A DNA stretch of 53,912 nucleotides from an uncultured Alphaproteobacteria bacterium (lineage in GTDB: Bacteria > Pseudomonadota > Alphaproteobacteria > RF32 > CAG-239), in the NCBI GenBank assembly GCA_910577095.1, contig CAJTLY010000012.1, positions 1 to 53,912 of the forward strand, in the 5' to 3' direction. The stretch's first letter is position 1. Each line of letters begins with the position of its first letter. The notes under the pieces were generated by a model that was not told where the DNA came from, searched no databases, and saw nothing but the letters and a program-made list of their open reading frames with translations. The translations under genes were made by a program, and so were the position numbers. This document shows, piece by piece, positions 25,506 to 34,189 of this stretch.

Positions 25506-26501
25506 ATGAAAAAAATCGGTGTTATCGGAACAGGAATTTGGGGAACGGCGCTGGCTTTGACCGCTGCGCGAGCCGGAAACGAAGTGCTTTGCCGAGCACG
25601 TCGGCAGGAAGTCGTTGATGCCGTCAATCAGAAACATGTCAACAAAGACTATCTTCCCGATATTCCGTTGCCCGACGCTATCCGGGCTACCGCCGATATG
25701 GAAGAGGCTTGCCGCTTTTCCGACGTCATTTTGCTGACAACTTCGGCTCAATATACCCGCGACACCCTCCGCCGGATGCAACCTTTTGTCAAAGCCGGCA
25801 CGACGATTGTCCTCTGCGCCAAAGGGATTGAAGCCGAAACCGGAAAAATGCTGTCGGAAGTCGCCGCCGAAGAAACGCCGGCGGCCACCGTTGCCGTCTT
25901 GTCCGGTCCCGGTTTTGCAATTGACGTTGCCAAACGCAAGCTGACGTCAACCACAATTGCCTGTGCCAAAGAAGGGGCGGCGGCCGATTTAGCCCAACAA
26001 CTGGGAACACCGTTCTTTCGTCCCTATTTAACCGCCGACATCATTTCGCCGCAGATCGGCGGCAGTGTTAAAAACGTGATTGCGATTGCTTCGGGCGTGG
26101 TTGAAGGCGCCGGATTCGGTGACGGTGCCCGCGCTGCCCTGATTACCCGGGGCCTCAACGAAATGGCCCGCCTGTCAAAAGCGCTGGGCGGAACCCTGCC
26201 GACCATGATGGGCATGAGCGGTCTGGGCGACTTGGTTTTGACCGCCAGCTGCTCACAGTCGAGAAATTTCAGTTTCGGATACGAAGTGGGCGCCCACGGA
26301 CAGGCGCAAAAACCGCTGGAACAGAACACGCGTACCGTTGAGGGAATCGCCAGCGCCAAAGCCGTTGTCAAACGTGCCCGTGAAGCCGGGGTGGAAATGC
26401 CGATTTGCGAAATGGTGAATAAAGTTTTGTTTGAGCGGATGCCGCTGACAAAAGCGATCGAAGAACTGACGGCGCGCCCCTATAAAGAGGAAGGTTTTTG
26501 A
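25506..26501 (+). CDS. gpsA: NAD(P)-dependent glycerol-3-phosphate dehydrogenase
   Basis: 331 aa. N-terminal Rossmann motif GVIGTGIWGTALA, family segments LCAKGIE and VLSGPGFA, and the catalytic lysine in GGSVKNVIAIASG near residue 188. The C-terminal part has MMGMSGLGDLVLTASC. It reduces dihydroxyacetone phosphate to sn-glycerol-3-phosphate, feeding the phospholipid route that includes pssA and psd. AAAGGTG site; alone on this strand. Confidence 0.95.
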   Translation: MKKIGVIGTGIWGTALALTAARAGNEVLCRARRQEVVDAVNQKHVNKDYLPDIPLPDAIRATADMEEACRFSDVILLTTSAQYTRDTLRRMQPFVKAGTTIVLCAKGIEAETGKMLSEVAAEETPAATVAVLSGPGFAIDVAKRKLTSTTIACAKEGAAADLAQQLGTPFFRPYLTADIISPQIGGSVKNVIAIASGVVEGAGFGDGARAALITRGLNEMARLSKALGGTLPTMMGMSGLGDLVLTASCSQSRNFSFGYEVGAHGQAQKPLEQNTRTVEGIASAKAVVKRAREAGVEMPICEMVNKVLFERMPLTKAIEELTARPYKEEGF

Positions 26502-26618
26502 CGGCCCCTTCGATATCGGCTTTTTAATACGACCGGCGACCGCGCTTTTATATTTTTCTTTCTTTTTGCGGACAATATTCTATAATCCGAATGTCATCAA
26601 TTTTCGGGAGTTATTTTT

Positions 26619-27458
26619 ATGAAAAAAATTTTGCTTCTCGGCACCGTTGCCGGCTTATTTTGCATTTTTCCTCTTCAAGCTGCCGATAACGGGATCAGTT
26701 TTGCCGAATTTAACAACGGCGTTTCCGCCCGCCTCGGCAGCATTAATCTTGACTTGTTTGAAATCAGCGATATCGACGGCAATCGTAAATTGTCACGCAA
26801 TGAAATCAGCGAAGGCATCAAAGGCGCCCTGGCGACAGAGAACCTGTCCGGTGACGAAACCCGGCGGCGGATGGAGGAAGCAATGGCGGACTTTGACCGT
26901 TTTGACCTCAACCACGACGGTTGGCTGGATCCGGGCGAAGGCGAAGCCTACTTTCAAAATTACCAGGATCAGACCGTACGTCGTCAATTTGACCAGATTG
27001 ATCAAAACAAAGACGGCTTTTTGTCCGACGACGAATTCGAACGTTTTTACCACACCCGGGCAGCTTCAGTCTCTCCTGAACAGGCTTTGCAAAATTTGGA
27101 AAAACTAACCGACAGTTTGAAACAAATTGCCGACAATCCGGATCAATTTGCCGAGAAAATGTTCGACAATGTTGCCGCCCAGCAGGCCGGCGAACAATTT
27201 TATCAAATGGATCGCAACCAAGACGGCAAAGCCGACCGCAAAGAATACATCGCCCTGATGCGGCAGATGCAAAACGAAGCCAACTTATATCAGGATGTTT
27301 TGGCCGATTTGACCGAAGAAGATTTCGGCGAAATGTTTGACCAGATGGAAGGCGCACAAAAAGGTTATCTGAGTAAGGAAGAATATATACAATATTATGT
27401 CAAAACGCTCAGCGAACCTTTGAACTTTGACACCGACGAAGAAGCGGGAACCGAGTGA
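26619..27458 (+). CDS. Secreted EF-hand calcium-binding protein
   Basis: 279 aa. Signal peptide of about 20 residues (MKKILLLGTVAGLFCIFPLQA). Four EF-hand-like loops can be read: DIDGNRKLSRNE, DLNHDGWLDPGE, DQNKDGFLSDDE and DRNQDGKADRKE. A degenerate fifth near the C-terminus (EGAQKGYLSKEE) has lost acidic ligands. The loops lie in two pairs separated by a helical stretch. Periplasmic or secreted calcium binding is expected; no enzyme domain. GGGAG site before the ATG and a TATAAT at 26581. Confidence 0.8.
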   Translation: MKKILLLGTVAGLFCIFPLQAADNGISFAEFNNGVSARLGSINLDLFEISDIDGNRKLSRNEISEGIKGALATENLSGDETRRRMEEAMADFDRFDLNHDGWLDPGEGEAYFQNYQDQTVRRQFDQIDQNKDGFLSDDEFERFYHTRAASVSPEQALQNLEKLTDSLKQIADNPDQFAEKMFDNVAAQQAGEQFYQMDRNQDGKADRKEYIALMRQMQNEANLYQDVLADLTEEDFGEMFDQMEGAQKGYLSKEEYIQYYVKTLSEPLNFDTDEEAGTE

Positions 27459-27459
27459 T

Positions 27460-27487
27460 CGGCGGCCAAACGGCCACCGCTAATTTT
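27460..27487 (+). terminator. Probable terminator after the EF-hand gene
   Basis: CGGCGGCC, AAAC loop, GGCCACCG (one C-A mismatch) followed by CTAATTTTT. It overlaps the stop of the convergent 28088 gene. Confidence 0.5.
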
Positions 27488-28088
27488 TCAGACGCACTTC
27501 AATGCTGTTAAAGCTTAAACCCAGTTTGCGGGTATCGTCGCCGTACCCCAGTTTTTGCGGAGAATTCATTCCTTCTATTTTGAACGTCAGATTAATCTGC
27601 CGATCGGACGGAATTTCTTTTTTAGCCAGTTTGATGATTGTTTTCGGCATCTTCTTGCCGTAAATAAAGTCCCATTTGGCAATCTGGCGATCCTCGAGAT
27701 AAACTTCGGTATAAATTTCCGGATTGCGTGCATTGACATACGGATCGATATTAAAACAGAGCAAAACGTCCGAATAGGCCGACGGCAACAAAAACGAGAG
27801 TTTTGAAGTATTTCCGTCCGTCCAGAGACCGTTTTCCTCATAACGGGCAAAACCGATAACGCGCAAGTTCCTTTCGTGTACGTTAAAACGGTAAACATGG
27901 AAAAAATCGGTTATCTTTTTAATCGGGGTCTGTTTGAAAGCCAATTCTTGCTTAATCGAAAAACTGCGGGCATCAAACAAATAATAGTCGGCATAATACT
28001 GACAGATGTCCCGGCTGAGCATACAGTAAGTAACCCCATAGTAAATCAACGCAACCAATACGATCAGCATAATTTTGAATTTCAGCAT
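27480..28088 (-). CDS. Membrane-anchored envelope protein, DUF7024-like C-terminal domain
   Basis: 202 aa. One N-terminal transmembrane helix (about 5-24) and a ~175-residue domain outside the membrane. The end of that domain (NSPQKLGYGDDTRKLG followed by LSFNSIEVRL) resembles the beta-sandwich found behind some sugar-transferring membrane enzymes (DUF7024). It lacks any transferase part, so it may be a stand-alone accessory for glycan or lipid decoration. AGGAGA site. The family link is by eye only. Confidence 0.5.
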   Translation of the reverse strand: MLKFKIMLIVLVALIYYGVTYCMLSRDICQYYADYYLFDARSFSIKQELAFKQTPIKKITDFFHVYRFNVHERNLRVIGFARYEENGLWTDGNTSKLSFLLPSAYSDVLLCFNIDPYVNARNPEIYTEVYLEDRQIAKWDFIYGKKMPKTIIKLAKKEIPSDRQINLTFKIEGMNSPQKLGYGDDTRKLGLSFNSIEVRLKN

Positions 28089-28200
28089 GCCCGCTTCTCC
28101 TTATAAAGGGGATATAGCTTGACTATAGCCGATATTGCGATAAATAGCCAAGCTCAATCTTGTTTGCGGAACCGAAATTCATATTTCTGTAACAACGGTT

Positions 28201-30132
28201 TCATTTGTCGTCGTTGTCCTCGGCAGAACGCTCACCTTTCAGGTTATCCAAAAACTGCTTTTCCATCCGAATATATTGATCCAGCAACCAACGCGAACGC
28301 GAGATCAGTACGATTGAGACAATCAGCAGTATCAAAGTCACTTTTGGATTTTCGGTCAGAAACTGATGAACGACCGTAATGATGAAAAATGAAATCACCA
28401 ACAGGCGAAAACTGGTCAAAACCAGCAACGGCAGACGGTTGGCTTTTTTGGCACGCCATAATTCGTAATAAACCCGTGCAATTTCGGCGTTGGAAACAAA
28501 AAAGGTTTTCAGGTTGTCGGCGTTTTCACCCAACAGATTTTCAAGCAGGCCGCTTTTTTCACGCGAGGGCACTTTAGGCTCCGCCGCCTCCGTCACGGCA
28601 GTCGTTTCCGCAACAGCGGTCTTTTTGCGGGAAAAGGGATGTTTCAGCGTTGCCGCAAACGATCCGACGAAGGAGGGCAAAACCACTTCCCAACCGATCA
28701 GGGCTTTTAAAAAAGGCGACATCAGAATAAAAGCAAGCGCCGTCATCACGATCCGTCCGGCCAAATTCGGCAACACCAGCCGTATCCACGGGCGGATGAA
28801 ATGCGCCGAAAAAGCGATGATCGAAAATAAAATAATCGAAAACAGGATCAAGCGGATCGCATAGTTTTTAAATAACACACTCCATAGGCGTTCTTCCGAT
28901 TGGGAAGGGCCTTTGACCGAAGCCGTTTTTCCGATGTAGCGGCGCCAACTCTCGGGCATGATCCGCTCCAGCAATTTGTAAACCGGGCCGGCCGACCGAA
29001 TCATCACCGGCGTCAAAAAGGTGGTAATGACCGAAACCGCCACGATGATCGGATAAACCTGACGGTTCAAGACGCCGATGCTCATTCCCAGACTGGCAAT
29101 AATAAAGGCAAATTCGCCCACCTGAGCCAACGAAAAAGCGCACAAGACCGACGTTTTCAGCGACTGCCCCGAAATCACAAATCCAAAACAGGAAAAAATC
29201 ACCATACCGACAATTACGATCAGGGTAATAATCAGAATCGGCGTCGCATAAGTGACAAACATCGAAGGGTCAACCATCATTCCGACCGAGACGAAAAAGA
29301 CGGCGCCGAAAAAGTCCTTAATCGGGCGCACCACATTTTCAATGCGGCCGATCAAACCGGTTTCGGACAAGATAGACCCCATCAGAAAAGCGCCGAGCGC
29401 CGACGAAAAGCCTGACGAAGTTGCCAGAAGCACCATACCGAAACAAAGGCTGACGGTGATCAGGAGCAACATTTCATCATTCAGCAGCGGCGTAATTCTT
29501 TTTAAGAACGTCGGCACGATATAAATGCCGATGACAAAACAAAGCACCAGGAAAAACAGCAGCTTCAACGTACTTAAGCCCAACGCCAGCCCGTTGATGC
29601 TCTGTCCGAGCGCCACCATCGGCAACAGCACCAGCAACAAAATACCGACCAGATCCTCAATCACCAACACCCCGAAAACCAAATCGGTAAATTTTTGTTT
29701 TTTGATGTTCAAATCATCAAAGGCTTTGATAATAATGGTGGTCGAAGACATCGAAATCATTGAACCGAGGAAGAAACTGTCCATGGTTGACCAACCCAGC
29801 AGAAGCCCGGTATAATAACCGACAAACAACATAAACAGGATGTTGGCGTTGGCGGTGATCATCGCCGATTTGCCGACATTGAGCATTTTTTTGAAACTGA
29901 ATTCCAGCCCCAAACCGAACAAAAGGAAAATGACGCCGATGTCAGCCCAGATATTGAGGTTCTCGCGATCACCGACAGTCGGCAGCAGATTGAAATACGG
30001 ACCGGCAAAAATACCCGCCAGCACATATCCCAGCACGATCGGCTGCCTCAGTTTTTTACAAATAAGAGTCGTTACCCCGGCATAAATGGTTATCAGTGTC
30101 AAATCAATGATCAGTGCGTGAATCGAATGCAT
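28201..30132 (-). CDS. Cation:proton antiporter, CPA2 (KefB/KefC-like) family
   Basis: 643 aa. I start at the ATG preceded by AGGAAAAA; an upstream in-frame start lacks a ribosome site. The N-terminal ~380 residues are the 12-13-span CPA2 exchanger core, with the family motif FLLFGLGLEFSF near residue 65 and LGAFLMGSIL near 250. The C-terminal third differs from KefB/C: instead of the NAD-binding RCK (TrkA-N) domain it has three or four further hydrophobic segments (about 430-500 and 590-625) around a charged linker. Ion specificity (K+ or Na+) cannot be read. Confidence 0.82.
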   Translation of the reverse strand: MHSIHALIIDLTLITIYAGVTTLICKKLRQPIVLGYVLAGIFAGPYFNLLPTVGDRENLNIWADIGVIFLLFGLGLEFSFKKMLNVGKSAMITANANILFMLFVGYYTGLLLGWSTMDSFFLGSMISMSSTTIIIKAFDDLNIKKQKFTDLVFGVLVIEDLVGILLLVLLPMVALGQSINGLALGLSTLKLLFFLVLCFVIGIYIVPTFLKRITPLLNDEMLLLITVSLCFGMVLLATSSGFSSALGAFLMGSILSETGLIGRIENVVRPIKDFFGAVFFVSVGMMVDPSMFVTYATPILIITLIVIVGMVIFSCFGFVISGQSLKTSVLCAFSLAQVGEFAFIIASLGMSIGVLNRQVYPIIVAVSVITTFLTPVMIRSAGPVYKLLERIMPESWRRYIGKTASVKGPSQSEERLWSVLFKNYAIRLILFSIILFSIIAFSAHFIRPWIRLVLPNLAGRIVMTALAFILMSPFLKALIGWEVVLPSFVGSFAATLKHPFSRKKTAVAETTAVTEAAEPKVPSREKSGLLENLLGENADNLKTFFVSNAEIARVYYELWRAKKANRLPLLVLTSFRLLVISFFIITVVHQFLTENPKVTLILLIVSIVLISRSRWLLDQYIRMEKQFLDNLKGERSAEDNDDK

Positions 30133-30220
30133 TTTTTCCTCTAAATTGTACCGTCGGACAATATACAGGCAAGTTGGTTTAATTTTGGTTAAATCAGAAT
30201 CGCAAAACCGGGTCAAGTCA

Positions 30221-31213
30221 TTAATAATCGCCGCGACTCAGCGCTTCGGCAAGGTGTTTTTGCGCCGCCGGACCGTTTTTTTCAACCGATTTGGTTTTGT
30301 CTGCTTGCTTTTGATCATACTCTTTGACATATTTAAGCGAATATTTGTATACGTCGGCAATTTTATGATCCAGCAGGTTTTCCTCCGTCTGTTCTCCGGT
30401 TTGGTCGTAACGCTGCTCCGCTTTGGCGAGAGCCGCCGCATCACGGGCCAGCCCTGCCGTTTCTTTATAAGAGGCCGGGGTTTTGCCGGCGTCTTTCTTA
30501 ATTTCTTTTGCCAGATCTTTGCCGTTTCTTTCCAGTCGCGCCTGCACCATCGGATCTTTCAGGTTCTGACCGGCTGCCCGGTCACAAAAAGCGCCGAGCT
30601 TTTCAACCGCTTCGGCGGTTGTATTCAACGCCGGCAGCATATTCTCGCCCAGAACTTTCCCCATTTCAACGCCCATTGCGCTTCCGGCTAACTCCAATTT
30701 TTGCTCATAACTCAGTTTTTCTTTCCCGTAGCCGTTTTCCTCGCACGCCGCAATATAATCTTCACAGAGATCATATTGCAAATCGTCACAGAGTTCTTTA
30801 ACCTCTTCACCATTCCAATTATCTTTTTCGACAATTTGAATTTGCGGCAACGGGTATTCGGGAGCCGGAACATTCAACCCCGCCGGTTGAAGGTCCGATG
30901 CGGGCGTTTTTCTTTCCGGATCGGCAACGCTGTCCGGATCAACCTGCGGATGCTCGGGATTGATGGCGGGCCATTCGGCCGTAGGCGTATGATCCGGCAT
31001 CGGCTGCGGCGCCGGCTGGGTTACCGAATCAATTTTACGGTTGTAATCCGCCGCTTGCCCGACAACTTTTTCACCGCCCGTTTCTAAAGCGGCGGTTGCC
31101 GCAACGGCGGTCAGCACCGTTCGCTGCTGGCCGCGCAAAAATTTTATCCAGCTTCGTTTTTCCGATTTTTTCCGTTGTTCTTCGGGAGACAACGTTTTTT
31201 TCTCTTTTGCCAT
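30221..31213 (-). CDS. Unknown protein, tandem paralogue 2 of the protease cluster
   Basis: 330 aa, no signal peptide or clear membrane span. A Lys/Glu-rich N-terminus leads to RSWIKFLRGQQ near residue 22, which matches SRIKFLRGQR in the neighbour. A proline-rich linker (about 60-125) and a helical domain (about 130-325) follow. The helical domain aligns by eye with the neighbour: ELxDxxxYxxCxxY, GYGK, YEQKLxLA, a DPxVxAxxERxGKxLA stretch and KIxxxYxxxxxYVKxY. Family unknown. Same strand, 29 bases after the neighbour, so co-transcribed. Confidence 0.6.
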   Translation of the reverse strand: MAKEKKTLSPEEQRKKSEKRSWIKFLRGQQRTVLTAVAATAALETGGEKVVGQAADYNRKIDSVTQPAPQPMPDHTPTAEWPAINPEHPQVDPDSVADPERKTPASDLQPAGLNVPAPEYPLPQIQIVEKDNWNGEEVKELCDDLQYDLCEDYIAACEENGYGKEKLSYEQKLELAGSAMGVEMGKVLGENMLPALNTTAEAVEKLGAFCDRAAGQNLKDPMVQARLERNGKDLAKEIKKDAGKTPASYKETAGLARDAAALAKAEQRYDQTGEQTEENLLDHKIADVYKYSLKYVKEYDQKQADKTKSVEKNGPAAQKHLAEALSRGDY

Positions 31214-31242
31214 TGCTTGGATCCTGTCTTGTCAAATATTGA

Positions 31243-32040
31243 TCAACCGGTCGTTTCATCACCGCCGCCGTTGGCGAGAGCCATGACCGCCGCCGATATT
31301 TCCGTCGGATTGAAACCGCTTTTTTCAATCGAACGCCGCAATTCTCTTTCTTCGTATTTCCGCACATACCCGATCGCATGGCTGTATGTGCCGGAAATCT
31401 TTTCGTTTAATTCCGGAAAATCGGCCCGTTTGCCTTCTTTTTTGTAATCGTGCCGCATTTTTCGCACGATCCGCATTTGCTGCAGGGCATCGGCAAGATC
31501 CCGATAAACGGCGGCCGCATCTGCCGCTTGTTTTCCGGCTTCGGCGGCCAGTTTTTTGCCGTCGCGTTCCGTCAAAGCATAAACGATCGGATCGTTCAGT
31601 TTGCGGGCATCCAGATTCTCGATGTATCCTTCCGCTTTCTCCAGAGTCCGGGTCAAACCTTCCAGCAGCGGCAACACCGCTTCTCCGCCCGCAGTCGAAA
31701 TCTCTACATCGGCAGCGGCCGCCGCCAGCCGAAGTTTTTGTTCATAACCCGGATTTCCTTTTCCGTAACCGCTGCGCTCATATTCGCGAAGATAATTTTT
31801 ACAGATCATATAATGTCGATAATCCGACAATTCTTTGGTTTCAAGGAAAGTCCAATCGTTTTTTTCTTCCGCCGTCTCCAAAGTTTCGGTAACCGGAGCA
31901 CCGGTAACCGGCGTCGAATTCGTTTCCGGTTGACACGACGAAACGCTCTGCCGCTGTCCGCGCAGAAATTTTATCCGGCTTTTTTTGTCGTCCGCCGGCG
32001 GCCGCCGACCGGTCATTGAAATCTGTTTTTCGTCTGCCAT
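31243..32040 (-). CDS. Unknown protein, tandem paralogue 1 of the protease cluster
   Basis: 265 aa from the ATG at 32040, after GGGAAAAAA; an ATG 57 bases earlier falls in the upstream gap. It shares with paralogue 2 the N-terminal SRIKFLRGQR motif (near residue 20) and the helical domain: KELSDYRHYMICKNYL, GYGKGNPGYEQKLRLA, NDPIVYALTERDGKKLAAEAGK and GYVRKYEERELRRSIEKSGF. The proline-rich linker is absent. Ends in a Gly/Thr-rich tail. Cytosolic by sequence. No family recognised; no catalytic pattern. Confidence 0.6.
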   Translation of the reverse strand: MADEKQISMTGRRPPADDKKSRIKFLRGQRQSVSSCQPETNSTPVTGAPVTETLETAEEKNDWTFLETKELSDYRHYMICKNYLREYERSGYGKGNPGYEQKLRLAAAAADVEISTAGGEAVLPLLEGLTRTLEKAEGYIENLDARKLNDPIVYALTERDGKKLAAEAGKQAADAAAVYRDLADALQQMRIVRKMRHDYKKEGKRADFPELNEKISGTYSHAIGYVRKYEERELRRSIEKSGFNPTEISAAVMALANGGGDETTG

Positions 32041-32080
32041 TTTTTTCCCGTTGTATTTTTGAATAATTATAGCATAAACG

Positions 32081-32617
32081 TCAACGGATTGCCACAAATT
32101 CTTTTTCGTGCCCGTCCGGATCGCACCACATGGTCAAAAACTCGTCTGCAATCACCAACCGCACCTGATCATAATAGGGATCATAGACCAGAATGCGATG
32201 TTCTTCGGTATCTTCGGCGTCACGAACGGCAAAATAGCCGAGCACCACTACCCAATGGGCATAATTATACATACATTCGGCCATCACATAGTATTTTTCT
32301 TCCAAAAGGCGGGCCAGCAGCGGCAGACCGATCTTTTCTCCGGCAAAACTACGATTTGTTTTGACCACCCGCGCCGGCGCCAACATCTGTTTTTCGATCA
32401 GCTCATCCACATAATGCGGACCCGGAACCAGCCCGAATTTTTCAATAAACTCGTTTTCGGAAGCAACTTCCGCCACTCGTCCCGACAACAGGGTGCGGAT
32501 GCAGGCAACCGAACAGGTCCAGTCGCGTTCCTGACGATAAAGGCGGGGCGGCGTGTTGGAAACCGAAATGTAACCTTGCGGCTTTTCATAAGTAAAAAAT
32601 TCTCTGATGCGTTCCAT
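32081..32617 (-). CDS. Papain/C39-like cysteine peptidase-fold protein
   Basis: 178 aa from the ATG at 32617; an earlier in-frame ATG would lie inside the upstream small gene. The C39-type layout is visible: Gln29 in LYRQERDWTCS (oxyanion), Cys35 as nucleophile, His121 in YAHWVVVLGYF and Asp146 in VYDPYYD. No ABC transporter or membrane domain is attached. It is either a cytosolic protease or transglutaminase-like enzyme, or an inactive fold. It lies 40 bases before paralogue 1 and overlaps no other gene, but the unit runs from 32885 to 30221 on one strand. Confidence 0.65.
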   Translation of the reverse strand: MERIREFFTYEKPQGYISVSNTPPRLYRQERDWTCSVACIRTLLSGRVAEVASENEFIEKFGLVPGPHYVDELIEKQMLAPARVVKTNRSFAGEKIGLPLLARLLEEKYYVMAECMYNYAHWVVVLGYFAVRDAEDTEEHRILVYDPYYDQVRLVIADEFLTMWCDPDGHEKEFVAIR

Positions 32618-32699
32618 GTTACTGTCTCTTTTTTGGTAAGTCTGTTTTATCTTAACAGCCGGAACGAACAAATGAAAGCTTTTTTTCGCCCAACCCGTT

Positions 32700-32885
32700 T
32701 TATGAATTTTGGCGGGCGGCAACCTTAAGCCGGGCTTGCAGTTTGCGGTAGGCGCTGAACGCATAAAGATTTTCGGCAATTGCTTCGCCGCGGAGAATCA
32801 TTCGCCGTTCTTCGTCATGAATCGTTTCCTTCAGCTGTTCAAAATATGCCGACAATTCCTGAGCATCTTCAAATCTGACTGACAT
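32700..32885 (-). CDS. Small acidic/basic helical protein, first gene of the cluster
   Basis: 61 aa (MSVRFEDAQELSAYFEQLKE...). Highly charged, all-helical by eye, with regular leucine and tyrosine spacing. GGAGG lies 6 bases before the ATG, the strongest ribosome site of the cluster, so I take it as real. It precedes the cysteine-peptidase-like gene by 82 bases. Family unknown; a small regulator or inhibitor of the protease is only a guess. Confidence 0.55.
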   Translation of the reverse strand: MSVRFEDAQELSAYFEQLKETIHDEERRMILRGEAIAENLYAFSAYRKLQARLKVAARQNS

Positions 32886-33010
32886 CGCCGCCTCCGCTTA
32901 AAAATTACTTGGTCATAAATTAAATATATCACAAAAGGCATTTAAAAACTGTGATATTTTCATGACAATAACCGCCGAATCCTTTGCAAAGAGCCTTTTT
33001 TGTAACATTT

Positions 33011-33039
33011 TTGAAACACCCGAAAACATAATATGTTAT
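33011..33039 (+). promoter_or_regulatory. Probable promoter of the 33153 flavin reductase
   Basis: TTGAAA (33011-33016), 17 bases, TGTTAT (33034-33039). A palindrome TTGGTTT/AAACCAA (33101-33107, 33115-33121) lies between it and the ATG and could be an operator or leader hairpin. Confidence 0.4.
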
Positions 33040-33152
33040 TATCGGAGCCGTTCAAATAAAAACAGCGGCGGCAAACTTAACGATTGCACAATAAGAAGAT
33101 TTGGTTTAGTTATGAAACCAACATAAACATCTTTTGACAGGAAAAATTTAAA

Positions 33153-34148
33153 ATGGCAAAAATTACTTGGAAACCGGGAACGATGGAATATCCGTTGCCG
33201 CCGGTGATGGTCAGTTGCGGAACCATGGAAAAACCCAACATCATGACCGCCGCATGGACCGGCATCGTCAGCAGCGAACCCGCGATGACCTATGTTTCAA
33301 TCCGTCCTTCGCGCTATTCGCATCAGTTGATCAAAGAAAGCGGCGAATTCGTCATTAATCTGACGACACTGCCTCTGGTGACCGCCGCCGACTTTTGCGG
33401 GGTCAAATCGGGACGCGAAACCGACAAATTCAAAGAAATGGATTTAACCGCCGGCGCCTGCTCGCAGGTCTCCTGCCCGCAAATTATGGAGAGTCCGGTT
33501 TCAATAGAATGCAAAGTGGTCAGCGTAACCAATTACGGCAGCCACGATATGTTTCTGGCCGAAATCGTCGCCGTTAACGTGGACGACAAATATCTCGACC
33601 AAGACGGCAAACTGTGGTTGGAAAAAGCGGGACTGATTGCCTATTCGCATAATTATTACTATACCCTCGGACGCAACGTCGGCTTTTTCGGCTTTTCGGT
33701 CTGTCGCAGCGCGCTGAAAGCAAAAGAAAAGATGAAAAACGTGGTGGTCGAAGTCAAAGAACCGAAAATTGCCAAACCGGCTGCCGAAAAGTTTAATCAT
33801 AAAAAATGGGGCGAAAAACCCGCCGGAGAGCGCAAATTTGACGGCAAACGAAAATTTGCCAAATCTCGCGAAATGAAATTTGACAACGACGACAGAGCCT
33901 CTTCACGTCGTGCGCGCGGCGACGAAGAACACCGTTCCGGCGAACGCAAAAGTTTCGGCGGACGCGCAGGCAGCAGCGACAGAAAACGTTTTGACGACAA
34001 AAAAGAATTCGGAAACAAAAGAAGATTCGGCGATGCCGACAAATCCGGCGGTTTCAGCCGTCCCCGCAAACCCCGCGAGGACAATGCCCGTCGCGAAGGC
34101 AACTTTAACAGCCGGCCGCGGCGACCGATGAACAAGCCGCAACGATAA
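33153..34148 (+). CDS. Flavin reductase (flavoredoxin-type) with long basic disordered tail
   Basis: 331 aa. Residues 1-190 are a flavin-reductase/flavoredoxin domain: LPPVMVSCGTMEKPNIMTAA at the start, YVSIRPSRYSHQLI, EFVINLTT for FMN binding, and YYTLGRNVGFFGF at the end. From about residue 215 to the end the chain is low complexity and strongly basic. It is rich in Arg, Lys, Gly, Ser, Phe and Asp, with repeated RKF, KRF and RRF steps, and looks like an RGG-type RNA-binding tail. Flavoredoxins normally stop near residue 200. No partner gene lies next to it. Confidence 0.8.
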   Translation: MAKITWKPGTMEYPLPPVMVSCGTMEKPNIMTAAWTGIVSSEPAMTYVSIRPSRYSHQLIKESGEFVINLTTLPLVTAADFCGVKSGRETDKFKEMDLTAGACSQVSCPQIMESPVSIECKVVSVTNYGSHDMFLAEIVAVNVDDKYLDQDGKLWLEKAGLIAYSHNYYYTLGRNVGFFGFSVCRSALKAKEKMKNVVVEVKEPKIAKPAAEKFNHKKWGEKPAGERKFDGKRKFAKSREMKFDNDDRASSRRARGDEEHRSGERKSFGGRAGSSDRKRFDDKKEFGNKRRFGDADKSGGFSRPRKPREDNARREGNFNSRPRRPMNKPQR

Positions 34149-34160
34149 CAAACCTATTCA

Positions 34161-34184
34161 ATCCCTGCTCCGGCAGGGATTTTT
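34161..34184 (+). terminator. Terminator of the 33153 flavin reductase
   Basis: ATCCCTGC (34161-34168), loop TCCG, GCAGGGAT (34173-34180), then TTTT. Confidence 0.8.
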
Positions 34185-34189
34185 GGGCA

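Noticed and set aside
28201..28500. Frameshifted remnant of a TrkA/RCK domain after the CPA2 core
   Set aside because: Other frames here give no Rossmann GxGxxG pattern, so the domain is absent rather than broken.
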